The notes under the pieces were generated by a model. The model saw only the letters and a list, made by a program, of their open reading frames with translations, did not search any database and had not been told where the DNA came from. From Bryobacterales bacterium (GTDB lineage: Bacteria > Acidobacteriota > Terriglobia > Bryobacterales > Bryobacteraceae): DNA of 10,450 nucleotides. This document shows positions 1-6,607 of the stretch, one piece after another (the first letter of the stretch is position 1; the number at the start of each line of letters is the position of its first letter). The DNA is taken from NCBI GenBank assembly GCA_025456495.1, contig JALOKO010000306.1, forward strand, positions 1 to 10,450, written 5' to 3'. The translations under genes were made by a program, and so were the position numbers.

Positions 1-1
1 G

Positions 2-742
2 CTGCGCCAGGCCGACCATGCGCGAGTCCAGGTGCGTGGGCTGGATGATCTCTCCACGGGCGATCCGGAGGTGCTTGCGCCGGATGTGCTTTTTACGCGC
101 GGGGATGTTAATGACCGCCCCAAACTTTGGACACTGCTGCAGGATGTGGACGATGCCATGGCGAAAGCGCTGGGGATGGAGCGTCCGATGGGCGCGATGG
201 TGAACGAAGTCATGCCCGGTAAGCCAGCGCAGAAGGCGGGTGTTCAGGCAGGGGACGTGATTACGAAAGTGAACGGAAGGGAGATGGCCAGCCAGTCCCA
301 GGCGCGCAACACGATCTCCATGATGCGTCCTGGCACCAAGGTGAACCTTACCGTGAACCGCGACGGCAAGCAGGTGGACATCCCCGTCACCTTGGCGCCA
401 TTGGACGATTCCCCCGTGGACACCCCCCGCGTAACCGACGAGGCAGCAGGCATGGACGGAGTGTCCGTGGAGGAGCTGACGCCGCAGTTGCGCCAGCAGT
501 TGCGCATTGAGGATGGCCAGGATGGCGTGATCGTCAGCCGGGTGGCGCCAGCCAGTAAGGCCGCCGCTTCCGGGTTGCGACGTGGTGACTTGGTGGTGGC
601 CATCGACCGCCAGCCTGTGCGGAACGCGGCGGACTTTGAGCGGCTAATGGGTGCTTCCACCGGTGGAGCCACCTTCATGCAGGTGAAGCGCGCCGTGCAG
701 GGTCGGGGCTGGTCGAACCTCTTCCTGGGAATTGAGCGCTAA
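2..742 (+). CDS. HtrA/Deg-family protein, C-terminal part with two PDZ domains (5' end outside window)
   Basis: The reading frame is open to the left edge, so the start and any trypsin-like protease domain lie outside the window. The visible 246 residues contain two PDZ domains of the Deg type. PDZ1 (about 150-405) carries GAMVNEVMPGKPAQKAGVQ, then AGDVITKVNG, and ends with PGTKVNLTVNRDGK. PDZ2 (about 455-735) has GVSVEELTPQLRQQLRI, GVIVSRVAPASKAAASGL, RRGDLVVAID and DFERLM. This tandem arrangement is typical of periplasmic HtrA/DegP/DegQ proteases, where PDZ1 binds substrate C-termini and PDZ2 supports oligomer assembly. The catalytic Ser-His-Asp triad cannot be seen, so protease activity is inferred from family resemblance only. 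The segment before PDZ1 (about 2-145) is odd: TRG is followed by DVNDRPKLWTLLQDVDD, where the family normally has a short G-aromatic-L-G-V binding loop. The gene ends at TAA 740-742 and is followed by a terminator. It could instead be a non-catalytic PDZ protein. Confidence 0.8.
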   Translation: MRQADHARVQVRGLDDLSTGDPEVLAPDVLFTRGDVNDRPKLWTLLQDVDDAMAKALGMERPMGAMVNEVMPGKPAQKAGVQAGDVITKVNGREMASQSQARNTISMMRPGTKVNLTVNRDGKQVDIPVTLAPLDDSPVDTPRVTDEAAGMDGVSVEELTPQLRQQLRIEDGQDGVIVSRVAPASKAAASGLRRGDLVVAIDRQPVRNAADFERLMGASTGGATFMQVKRAVQGRGWSNLFLGIER

Positions 743-770
743 GGGATACCGAAGAGAAACGTCCACATCC

Positions 771-815
771 GGGCCGTCCCTGAGGGGAGATCCTCACGGA
801 CGGCCCGTAGTTTTT
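771..815 (+). terminator. Rho-independent terminator after the PDZ-protein gene
   Basis: A GC-rich hairpin begins 28 bases after the stop codon. The outer stem GGGCCGTCC (771-779) pairs with GGACGGCCC (798-806). An inner stem TGAGG (781-785) pairs with CCTCA (792-796) around the loop GGAGAT, with one C-C mismatch between the two stems. GTAG and a TTTTT run (811-815) follow. This is a strong intrinsic terminator for the upstream gene, and it separates that gene from crcB. Confidence 0.88.
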
Positions 816-902
816 CCGCGCCACGCAGCGGCAACGCCATTGCCGGACTCTTTGCAATAGACGTTTTGTGTCTTGCAGCCGCTTTCGGGATACCCTGGAC
901 CC

Positions 903-1289
903 ATGACCGTTGCGGGCATTGCCTTGGGTGGGGCGCTGGGTGCGCTGGCGCGTTACTTCGTCACGATATGGGCGCAGGAGTACCTGGCGCGGGGCATCCT
1001 GTTGGGATTTCCCGTCGGTACCCTGGTCGTGAACGTTCTGGGTTCGTTTTTGCTGACCGTCGTGGTGGGCCTTGGGATGCAGGGGGTACTAAGCCCGGAG
1101 ATCCGCGCGGCGCTAGGTGTAGGGTTTGTGGGGGCGCTCACCACATTCTCCACTTTGGAGGTGGAAGCCGACTTGCTGATGCGGGATGGCGAGTTTGCCA
1201 AGGCTGCCGGGTATGTGTGCGCGAACCTGTTGCTGGGCTATCTGGCCGTGCTGGCAGGCCGCTATCTGGTGTATCGCACAATCGGGTGA
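903..1289 (+). CDS. crcB: CrcB/Fluc-family fluoride ion channel
   Basis: This encodes a small four-helix inner-membrane protein of 128 residues, the usual CrcB length. Fluc channels are dual-topology homodimers that export toxic fluoride passively. Family marks are visible: IALGGALGALARY at residues 6-18, with Arg17 early in the chain; GTLVVNVLGSF at 39-49, with the conserved pore Asn44; and GFVGALTTFSTLEVE at 74-88, the TM3 break with the TTFST sodium-site segment. A last hydrophobic helix, NLLLGYLAVLAG, follows. I chose ATG 903 because the family consensus starts a few residues before the GGALGA motif. An in-frame TTG at 873 would add ten residues unlike the family, and neither start has a good Shine-Dalgarno. 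There is only one crcB copy here, so a homodimer is expected. No fluoride riboswitch (crcB motif) is recognisable in 816-902, so fluoride control is not apparent. The stop codon TGA overlaps the left arm of an inverted repeat. Confidence 0.93.
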   Translation: MTVAGIALGGALGALARYFVTIWAQEYLARGILLGFPVGTLVVNVLGSFLLTVVVGLGMQGVLSPEIRAALGVGFVGALTTFSTLEVEADLLMRDGEFAKAAGYVCANLLLGYLAVLAGRYLVYRTIG

Positions 1290-1364
1290 ACGCGTCGGCC
1301 CTGGGGATAGATCCAGGCGAGGGATGCAGGGACGAAACCGCGTGGCAACGGGGCCGACGCGTTC
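1288..1364. terminator. Long inverted repeat between convergent genes, possible bidirectional terminator
   Basis: GAACGCGTCGGCCC (1288-1301) is a perfect 14-base reverse complement of GGGCCGACGCGTTC (1351-1364). The stem can extend inward by a G-T and a G-C pair, and the loop is about 45 bases. The repeat begins inside the crcB stop codon and lies between the convergent ends of crcB (1289) and the glycosyltransferase gene (1404). Its position suggests a transcript-end structure serving both strands. No T-run follows on either strand, so it is not a classic intrinsic terminator; it could act with Rho or stabilise the 3' ends. Confidence 0.45.
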
Positions 1365-1403
1365 CCGCAAGCGATCGCTTCCCCTGGACGGACGTGCCTT
1401 GGT

Positions 1404-2630
1404 CTATCCCAGACCCTCCAACAGTTCCACCGCGAGCGTGACGCCCGGCTCAGTAGCCATGTAGGCAGCCACTTCCCTGGCGCGGATTGCAAAACCCGGT
1501 TCGGCGTAGACCTGTCGGATCGCGGTGGCCAGCGCTCCGGCGTGCAGTCGCGCGCGTGGAACTGGTGACGGGGCCAGCCCCCGACGATGTAAGACCCGCG
1601 CCCATCCGAATTGGTCAAGCAGATGCGGAGCTACAATGCTGGGGACTCCGGCGCGACAGGCGGCACTGGATGTGCCCGCGCCGCCGTGATGGATCACCGC
1701 CGAAACCTGACGGAATAGCCAGGCGTGTGGCGCGTAGCCGGTGACATGCACATCGTCGGCTTCAGGAAGGGTAAAGCGGCTGAAGCCTTCCTGAATCAGC
1801 AGCGGCCGCTTGGCCGCGCGCGCCGCCGCTACCAACAGTTCGGCCACGCGCTGGCCATCCTGGGCGCCCATTGAGCCAAACGTCGCCAGAAGCGGGCGCG
1901 GATGGCGGGCAAGAAAGTCCACTAGCGCGGGCGCCGGGACGTATTCCGGCTCTTCCAGGAACCAGGCGCCGGTCTGCACCAGATTGCGGGGAAAATCCGG
2001 ATAGGAGGGAGCGATTGCCTGGGACGCGGCCAGCAGGTTCAGAGTTGGCGAAAACGACCGCATCAGGTTCGGCGTCGGGGCCGTGGGGTTGGCCTGCATC
2101 CAGTCCCGGAACAGCCGCCGCTCCTGCCCTTTCCAGTACCACTCACCGATCTTCCAGGAAAGCCGGTTGAGGGGTTTGCCCAGCGACCCCTGGTGCAGGG
2201 CCAACTGGTGCGCGGTGGGAATTCCGCCGCTCTCGAAACGAACCTGCACCCAGGGGATGTCTAGCTCCTGTGCGGCCACCGCGGCCATGGCATCCAGGAA
2301 GTGAACCACCGCCAACTCAGCGCCACGGAGCGCGGGTAGCAAATCCTGGTACGCGGTGGCGGGATTCTCGAACATCTCCTGTGCGAGAATCGTAAATTGG
2401 GTCATCGGATTCTGGGTAGCGATGATCCGCTGGAGTGGCGCGCGGACGCGTTCCCAAGTCGCATCGGGTCCAATGGCGCGGAATTCTGCTCCAAGTGCTT
2501 CAAATCGTTGACGATAAAACGCGTTCGTGCAGGCGATAACCTGGTGGTTTCTGGCGATCAGTGCTTGTGCGAGCGCCAGGAAAGGCTGAATGTCGCCGGT
2601 GCTTCCAATCGTGCAAAGTGCAATGCGCAT
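1404..2630 (-). CDS. GT1-family (MGT/UGT-like) glycosyltransferase
   Basis: This 408-residue protein has the two-domain GT-B layout of bacterial macrolide, sterol and flavonoid glycosyltransferases. The N-terminal acceptor domain opens with MRIALCTIGSTGDIQPFLAL, the typical GxxGHxxP-like first loop, here with GD-QP. The C-terminal donor domain contains ATFGSMG (249-255), then HHGGAGTSSAACRAGVPSIV (314-333) and the DQ pair at 339-340. These last two form the nucleotide-sugar binding signature of this family. The length is complete for the family. The enzyme probably transfers a sugar from a UDP or dTDP donor to a small hydrophobic acceptor, but the acceptor cannot be told from sequence. ATG at 2630-2628 is the natural start, directly before the first beta strand; no strong Shine-Dalgarno is visible. 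It is divergent from aceE and convergent with crcB, so it is probably a single-gene transcript. No biosynthetic cluster is seen beside it. Confidence 0.88.
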   Translation of the reverse strand: MRIALCTIGSTGDIQPFLALAQALIARNHQVIACTNAFYRQRFEALGAEFRAIGPDATWERVRAPLQRIIATQNPMTQFTILAQEMFENPATAYQDLLPALRGAELAVVHFLDAMAAVAAQELDIPWVQVRFESGGIPTAHQLALHQGSLGKPLNRLSWKIGEWYWKGQERRLFRDWMQANPTAPTPNLMRSFSPTLNLLAASQAIAPSYPDFPRNLVQTGAWFLEEPEYVPAPALVDFLARHPRPLLATFGSMGAQDGQRVAELLVAAARAAKRPLLIQEGFSRFTLPEADDVHVTGYAPHAWLFRQVSAVIHHGGAGTSSAACRAGVPSIVAPHLLDQFGWARVLHRRGLAPSPVPRARLHAGALATAIRQVYAEPGFAIRAREVAAYMATEPGVTLAVELLEGLG

Positions 2631-2798
2631 GAGCTTGGTTGGGGTTTTGCGTCGAGATGGGCCTTGGAGCCAGCGTTTCCCGGATGGCGCTGGAACCCGT
2701 TAGCTGTTTCGCCTGGGTGTGGCCCGAAAACTGGTGAGTTTTCCCTGCCGCCCGCATCCAAAACCTGGGACCCCGTTAAGGTAGATGAGTGAAGCAAC
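2631..2798. other. Divergent intergenic region between glycosyltransferase gene and aceE
   Basis: This 168-base stretch must hold the promoters of both flanking genes, which are transcribed away from it. I could not identify a convincing -35/-10 pair. Two small inverted repeats are present. CCAGCG (2670-2675) pairs with CGCTGG (2688-2693). GAAAACT (2726-2732) pairs perfectly with AGTTTTC (2737-2743) around a four-base loop. They may be operator or leader structures. The aceE start has only weak purine-rich sequence upstream (GTGAAG, about 2789-2794). Confidence 0.4.
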
Positions 2799-3740
2799 AT
2801 GTTGAAACCCAAAGTTGAGGCACGTGAAGACCTGAATCCACAGGAAACCGCCGAGTGGATTGAGGCCCTGGATCAGATTGTGGACGAAGCAGGCCCTGAC
2901 CGGGCAGCCTACCTGTTGCGGAAACTCCGTGACCGTGCGGTGAGCTTCGGCGCTACCGGCATTGACCGGTTCACCACGCCCTACGTGAACACGATTCCGG
3001 CGGAACTGGAGTTGCCGTATCCCGGCGACCGTGCGATTGAGCGTCGCATCAAGAGCTTCATCCGCTGGAATGCGATGGCGATGGTGGTGCGCGCCAACAA
3101 GTACGACAGCGGCATTGGCGGCCACATCTCCAGCTTCGCCTCGCAGGCAACGCTCACGGAGGTGGCCTTCAACCACTTTTTCCGGGGCAGTTACGGCGAC
3201 CAGCAGGGGGACTTTGTCTACTTCCAGGGACACACCTCGCCCGGCGTCTACTCGCGGGCCTTCCTGGAAGGGCGCCTGACGGAACAGCATCTGGTGAACT
3301 TCCGACATGAGCTGCGGGACACCCCTGGGCTTTCCAGCTATCCGCACCCCTGGCTGATGCCCGATTTCTGGAGCTTTCCCACGGTGAGCATGGGCCTGGG
3401 CCCCATCAACTCCATCTACCATGCGCGCTTCATGCGCTACCTGGAAGATCGCGGGCTGATTCCCAAGACGCCGCGCAAGATCTGGGTATATTGTGGCGAT
3501 GGAGAGATGGATGAGCCCGAGACGTCTGGACAACCTGATCTTCATCATCAACTGCAACCTTCAGCGGCTGGATGGTCCGGTGCGCGGCAACGGCAACATC
3601 ATCCAGGAGCTGGAGGGCGTGTTCCGCGGCGCTGGTTGGAACACCATCAAGGTGGTGTGGGGGTCCGATTGGGATTCCATTCTTGCCCGCGACGTCAGTG
3701 GCAAGATGCACCAGCGACTGGAAGAGATGGTGGACGGTGA
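2799..3740 (+). CDS. aceE: aceE N-terminal fragment with frameshifted tail
   Basis: This is the first open frame of the broken aceE and would encode 313 residues. Residues 1-242 are genuine E1: the N-terminal region with YVNTIPAE, then ERRIKSFIRWNAMAMVVRANK, the GGHISSFAS segment, VYFQGHTSPGVYSRAFLEGR, LSSYPHPWLMPDFW, VSMGLGPI, and the start of the cofactor motif at G233-D234-G235. From codon 243 the frame is out of register, so the last 71 residues are meaningless sequence read over the segment 2 region. This fragment alone lacks the Mg-binding NCN half of the cofactor site and should be inactive. Confidence 0.6.
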   Translation: MLKPKVEAREDLNPQETAEWIEALDQIVDEAGPDRAAYLLRKLRDRAVSFGATGIDRFTTPYVNTIPAELELPYPGDRAIERRIKSFIRWNAMAMVVRANKYDSGIGGHISSFASQATLTEVAFNHFFRGSYGDQQGDFVYFQGHTSPGVYSRAFLEGRLTEQHLVNFRHELRDTPGLSSYPHPWLMPDFWSFPTVSMGLGPINSIYHARFMRYLEDRGLIPKTPRKIWVYCGDGEMDEPETSGQPDLHHQLQPSAAGWSGARQRQHHPGAGGRVPRRWLEHHQGGVGVRLGFHSCPRRQWQDAPATGRDGGR

Positions 3741-5286
3741 ATTCCAGGCGCTTACCGCCATGGACGGCGCCAGTATCCGCCGCGAGTTGTTCGGGAAGTA
3801 TCCCGAGACCCTGAAGCTGGTGGAGCACCTCAGCGACGAGCAGCTCACGCACCTGCGCCGGGGTGGTCACGACCCGCAAAAGGTCTTCAACGCCTACCGC
3901 GTGGCGGTGGAAACCACGGGCAAACCCACGGTTATCCTGGCCAAGACCGTAAAGGGCTACGGGTTGGGCGAAGCGGGCGAGGGGCGCAACATCACCCACC
4001 AGCAGAAGAAGCTCAATGAAGACGAGATGATGAGCTTCAAGCGCCGCTTTGAAATCCCCATCCCGGATGAAGCGGTACACACGGTATCTTTCTACCGCCC
4101 CGCGGAAGACAGTCCCGAAGTGAAGTACCTCAAGGAGCGTCGGCAAGCGCTGGGTGGCGATCTGCCCAAGCGCAACGTCCGTTTCGAACCGTTGGACGTT
4201 CCCTCACTGGACTACTTCAAGGAGCAGTTGGGAGGCTCAGGCGGCCGCGAGGTGTCCACCACCATGGCCTATGTACGCATCCTTACTCTGCTGTTGAAGA
4301 ACGAAAAGGTAGGCAAGTACCTGGTGCCCATCGTGCCGGACGAAGCGCGTACCTTTGGCATGGAGAGCCTCTTCCGCACCCACGGCATTTACGCTTCCAC
4401 TGGCCAGTTGTACAAGCCCATCGACAGCTCGATCTTCCTGTACTACAAGGAGGCCAAGGACGGCCAGGTGCTGCAGGAGGGCATTACGGAAGCAGGCTCC
4501 ATGGGCAGCTTCACGGCAGCGGGCACAGCGTATGCAAACTACGGAATTCCCATGATTCCGTTCTTCAGTTACTACTCGATGTTCGGCTTCCAGCGCATTG
4601 GCGACCAGATCTGGGCCTTTGCGGATTCCCGTGGACGGGGCTTCCTGATGGGTGGCACCGCCGGGCGCACCACGCTTTCCGGAGAGGGTTTGCAGCACCA
4701 GGATGGCCACAGCATCGTGATGGCTTCTACCGTGCCCACCTGCCATACATACGATCCTGCCTATGCCTACGAAATGGCGGTGATTGTCCAGGATGGCCTG
4801 AAGCGGATGTACCAGCAGAACGAAGACCGCTTCTACTACATCACGATGTACAACGAGAACTACGCGCAGGAGCCCATGCCTGCGGGTGACCACGTGGTGG
4901 AAGGCATTCTGAAGGGTATCTACAAGTTCCGTTCATCGGCCAAGGGTAAGGCGAAGATCAACCTGTTCGGCAGTGGCCCCATTTTGAACGAGGCATTGCG
5001 CGCCCAGGAGATTCTTGCCGAGCGCTACAAGGTGGAAGCTGATGTGTGGAGTGTCACCAGCTATAACGAACTGCGCCGGGACTGCCTGGCCACTGAGCGC
5101 TGGAACCGCCTGCACCCCACCGAGGAAGCACGTACGCCCTATCTGCTGAAGGCTCTGGAAGGCGTGAAGACCCCCATCGTGGCTTCCACTGACTACATGA
5201 AGGGCCCTGGTTCGCCTTGCCCGCGATGGCAAGATCGACAAGGCAGTGGCGGCGGCGGCGCTGAAGGACCTGGAAATCGATGCTGA
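3493..5286 (+). CDS. aceE: aceE central/C-terminal fragment with frameshifted tail
   Basis: This is the second open frame of the broken aceE, nominally 597 residues from ATG 3493. True homology begins at LDNLIFIINCNLQ (codon at 3526); the first eleven residues are read out of register. Recognisable E1 blocks follow: AGWNTIKVVWGSDWD, FGKYPETLKLV, RRGGHDPQKVF, AKTVKGYGLGEAGEGRN, ISTT-like VSTTMAYVRIL, VPDEARTFGMESLFR, QEGITEAGSMGSF, GGTAGRTTLSGEGLQHQDGH and WNRLHP. Register is lost again after TDYMK (5202). The last 28 residues (Gly/Pro/Arg-rich, ending at TGA 5284-5286) are not E1 sequence. No Shine-Dalgarno favours ATG 3493, so independent translation is doubtful. Confidence 0.55.
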   Translation: MAMERWMSPRRLDNLIFIINCNLQRLDGPVRGNGNIIQELEGVFRGAGWNTIKVVWGSDWDSILARDVSGKMHQRLEEMVDGEFQALTAMDGASIRRELFGKYPETLKLVEHLSDEQLTHLRRGGHDPQKVFNAYRVAVETTGKPTVILAKTVKGYGLGEAGEGRNITHQQKKLNEDEMMSFKRRFEIPIPDEAVHTVSFYRPAEDSPEVKYLKERRQALGGDLPKRNVRFEPLDVPSLDYFKEQLGGSGGREVSTTMAYVRILTLLLKNEKVGKYLVPIVPDEARTFGMESLFRTHGIYASTGQLYKPIDSSIFLYYKEAKDGQVLQEGITEAGSMGSFTAAGTAYANYGIPMIPFFSYYSMFGFQRIGDQIWAFADSRGRGFLMGGTAGRTTLSGEGLQHQDGHSIVMASTVPTCHTYDPAYAYEMAVIVQDGLKRMYQQNEDRFYYITMYNENYAQEPMPAGDHVVEGILKGIYKFRSSAKGKAKINLFGSGPILNEALRAQEILAERYKVEADVWSVTSYNELRRDCLATERWNRLHPTEEARTPYLLKALEGVKTPIVASTDYMKGPGSPCPRWQDRQGSGGGGAEGPGNRC

Positions 5287-5311
5287 GAAGGTAGATCCGC
5301 AGTTCGCCTAG

Positions 5312-5446
5312 GCGGCCGCGCAGGAGATCTCAGCTAGATCCGAAAACGGCCTTCTTTGAAACCTTCAGGACCGGCGAAGCACTTCGCCGGTCCTTTTCTC
5401 GTTAGGGGTTTGGTGATCGTCACGATTCACGCCCTGCAACGCGTCG
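5312..5446. other. Convergent intergenic region between aceE and the rRNA methyltransferase gene
   Basis: This 135-base spacer holds the aceE terminator and nothing else I can support. It includes an 8-base palindrome GAGATCTC (5323-5330) and a NotI-like GCGGCCGC at its start. GCGGCCGC also occurs inside other genes here, so it does not indicate cloning sequence. Confidence 0.5.
5367..5400 (+). terminator. Rho-independent terminator downstream of aceE
   Basis: GGACCGGCGAA (5368-5378) pairs perfectly with TTCGCCGGTCC (5383-5393) around the loop GCAC, and one outer A-T pair extends the stem. TTTTCT follows immediately (5394-5399). This is a textbook intrinsic terminator on the plus strand, 56 bases past the ancestral aceE stop. 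It means aceE is not continued into an aceF/lpd operon. The opposite strand has only a broken T-tract, so it is weaker in that direction for the methyltransferase gene. Confidence 0.92.
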
Positions 5447-6607
5447 TCAAAGCACCTGCAGCACAAAGCACTTCAGGTATTGGGTTTCCGGCACGCCCAG
5501 CAGGATGGGGTGGCAGCCTGCCTGGGTGCGCGCTTCCAGCAAACGCAGGGGGCGGCCGCACTCCACAGACGCTTCCCGCAGAACCTCCAGCAAGGCCTCC
5601 GGGGAAACATGGTGGCTGCAGGAACAGCTCACCAGAGTGCCGCCCGGCTCCAGTAGGCGCATGGCGCGGATGTTGATTTCCTTGTAGCCCCGCGCGGCGT
5701 CCTCGCGCTTGGCGCGGCTCTTCGTAAAAGCGGGGGGATCCAGGACAATGGATTGGTAGCTGCGGCGCGCGGCCTGATAGCCCGCCAGCAAATGAAAGAC
5801 ATCCGCCTCCCGGAAGTCGACGTTGCCAATGCCGTTTTCGATGGCGTTTCGATGGGCCAGGGACACCGCATCGGCTGAGGCGTCGATGCCTTCCACGTGA
5901 TCGCAAACGCTGGCCATGTGGAGTGCGAAGCCGCCAGCATAGCTGAAGCAATCCAGTGCCTTGCCCCGGGCGTAGCGGCGGACGGCTGCGTAGTTTTCGC
6001 GCTGATCCAGGAAGAAGCCCGTCTTCTGGCCAGTGAGCAGGTTGACGCCGAAACGCAGTCCGTTCAGGGTGATGATGTGGTTAGGTGGCAATTCCCCCTG
6101 CAACAGTCCGTTGCGCAGGGCCAGCCCTTCCAGCGTGCGCACGCTGGCGCTGTTCTTTTCCACAATCGCCTGAGGCAGCAACAACTCCTGCAAAACCTCG
6201 ACGATGGTGGGCTGGAGAGCGTCCATGCCCTGGTTGAGGGTCTGGATGGCCAGGCAGCCGCCATAGGTGTCCACAACCAGACCGGGAAGGAAGTCGGCTT
6301 CGCCATACACCAGGCGGTAAGCATCGGCATCGTGCACCAGCCGGCGACGGGTGGCTATCGCCGCTGCGATGCGCTCATGGAGGAAGGCAGCATCCACCGC
6401 CACCTCGCGGCTGCCCAACATCCGCAGGGCAATTTGCGAGGTGCTGCTGTAATGGGCGACGCCCAGCGGCTTGCCGGACGGCAGATGCACCCGCACAGCC
6501 GAGCCAGGCGCAAGAGAAGCGTCTGCTTCCAGGTCAGACCGAAAGACCCACGGATGGCCTTGCTGAACGCGCTTGGCGGCGCGGTAACTCACCGTAACCT
6601 GCTGCAT
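5447..6607 (-). CDS. RlmI-like class I SAM-dependent rRNA (cytosine-C5) methyltransferase
   Basis: This 386-residue protein belongs to the RlmI/YccW family (COG1092 type), whose studied member methylates a cytosine of 23S rRNA. The N-terminus is a PUA-like RNA-binding domain (about 1-80) with GHPWVF at 17-22. A central linker domain (about 90-185) contains YGEADFLPGLVVD. The Rossmann methyltransferase domain includes TGQKTGFFLDQR (192-203), the SAM-binding LDCFSYAGGF (218-227), acidic GIDAS (240-244), the catalytic-site VLDPPAF (288-294) and a SCSCS segment. It ends with the family's ETQYLKCFVLQVL tail, so it is complete. ATG 6607 matches the family start, but its AAGGA sits directly against the ATG. 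An in-frame GTG at 6592, with CAGG about five bases upstream, is an alternative start. The exact nucleotide target is unproven. It lies 78 bases downstream of the sulfatase gene on the same strand, and co-transcription is possible but functionally unexplained. Confidence 0.9.
   Translation of the reverse strand: MQQVTVSYRAAKRVQQGHPWVFRSDLEADASLAPGSAVRVHLPSGKPLGVAHYSSTSQIALRMLGSREVAVDAAFLHERIAAAIATRRRLVHDADAYRLVYGEADFLPGLVVDTYGGCLAIQTLNQGMDALQPTIVEVLQELLLPQAIVEKNSASVRTLEGLALRNGLLQGELPPNHIITLNGLRFGVNLLTGQKTGFFLDQRENYAAVRRYARGKALDCFSYAGGFALHMASVCDHVEGIDASADAVSLAHRNAIENGIGNVDFREADVFHLLAGYQAARRSYQSIVLDPPAFTKSRAKREDAARGYKEINIRAMRLLEPGGTLVSCSCSHHVSPEALLEVLREASVECGRPLRLLEARTQAGCHPILLGVPETQYLKCFVLQVL

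Larger units (their letters stand above)
2799..5311 (+). pseudogene. aceE: aceE, pyruvate dehydrogenase E1 (homodimeric type), broken by two frameshifting deletions
   Basis: This is the thiamine-diphosphate E1 subunit that decarboxylates pyruvate and passes acetyl to the E2 lipoyl domain. Homology to the single-chain AceE family runs through three reading frames. Segment 1 (2799-3524, 242 residues) ends at GDGEMDEPET. Segment 2 (3526-5202, 559 residues) runs from LDNLIFIINCNLQRLDGP to VASTDYMK. Segment 3 (5204-5308, 35 residues) runs from ALVRLARDGKIDK to KVDPQFA, stop TAG 5309-5311. Against E. coli AceE as I recall it, about 11 residues (32 bases) are missing at 3525 and about 47 residues (near 140 bases) at 5203. 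Adding both back gives about 894 residues, close to the usual 887. The losses hit the GDG...NCN cofactor motif and the GTDGFGRSDSR C-terminal region. The rest is uninterrupted, including NITHQQKK and YYSMFGFQRIGD. No aceF or lpd lies alongside. It is either a recently inactivated gene or an assembly error. Confidence 0.85.

Noticed and set aside
743..902. Fluoride riboswitch upstream of crcB
   Set aside because: I searched for the crcB-motif pattern (GG-GAUGG near the 5' side and a CUGAUGACUCC-like 3' part) and did not see it; the space is mostly the upstream gene's terminator.
1369..1380. 12-base palindrome AAGCGATCGCTT containing GCGATCGC (HIP1-like)
   Set aside because: HIP1 is meaningful as a highly repeated element in cyanobacteria. 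Only this single copy was noticed here, so it is probably chance.
866..1441. Plus-strand 191-codon open frame over crcB
   Set aside because: It overlaps crcB in another frame, runs antisense into the glycosyltransferase end, and is Gly/Arg/Cys-rich with no homology signal.
3490..3740. Programmed ribosomal frameshift in aceE
   Set aside because: There is no slippery heptamer at the break, and conserved residues are physically missing at both breaks, so a change of frame could not restore the protein.
2700..4893. Long minus-strand open frames (2700-3557, 3430-4146, 4237-4893)
   Set aside because: All are antisense to aceE, whose homology is clear on the plus strand. Their translations are rich in His, Val, Arg and Gly without domain structure.
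5309..5340. Restriction-site cluster (NotI- and BglII-like) resembling a cloning linker
   Set aside because: GCGGCCGC also occurs inside other genes of this window (near 1802, 4241 and 5552), as expected for GC-rich DNA. Flanking sequence is continuous chromosomal coding and terminator sequence.
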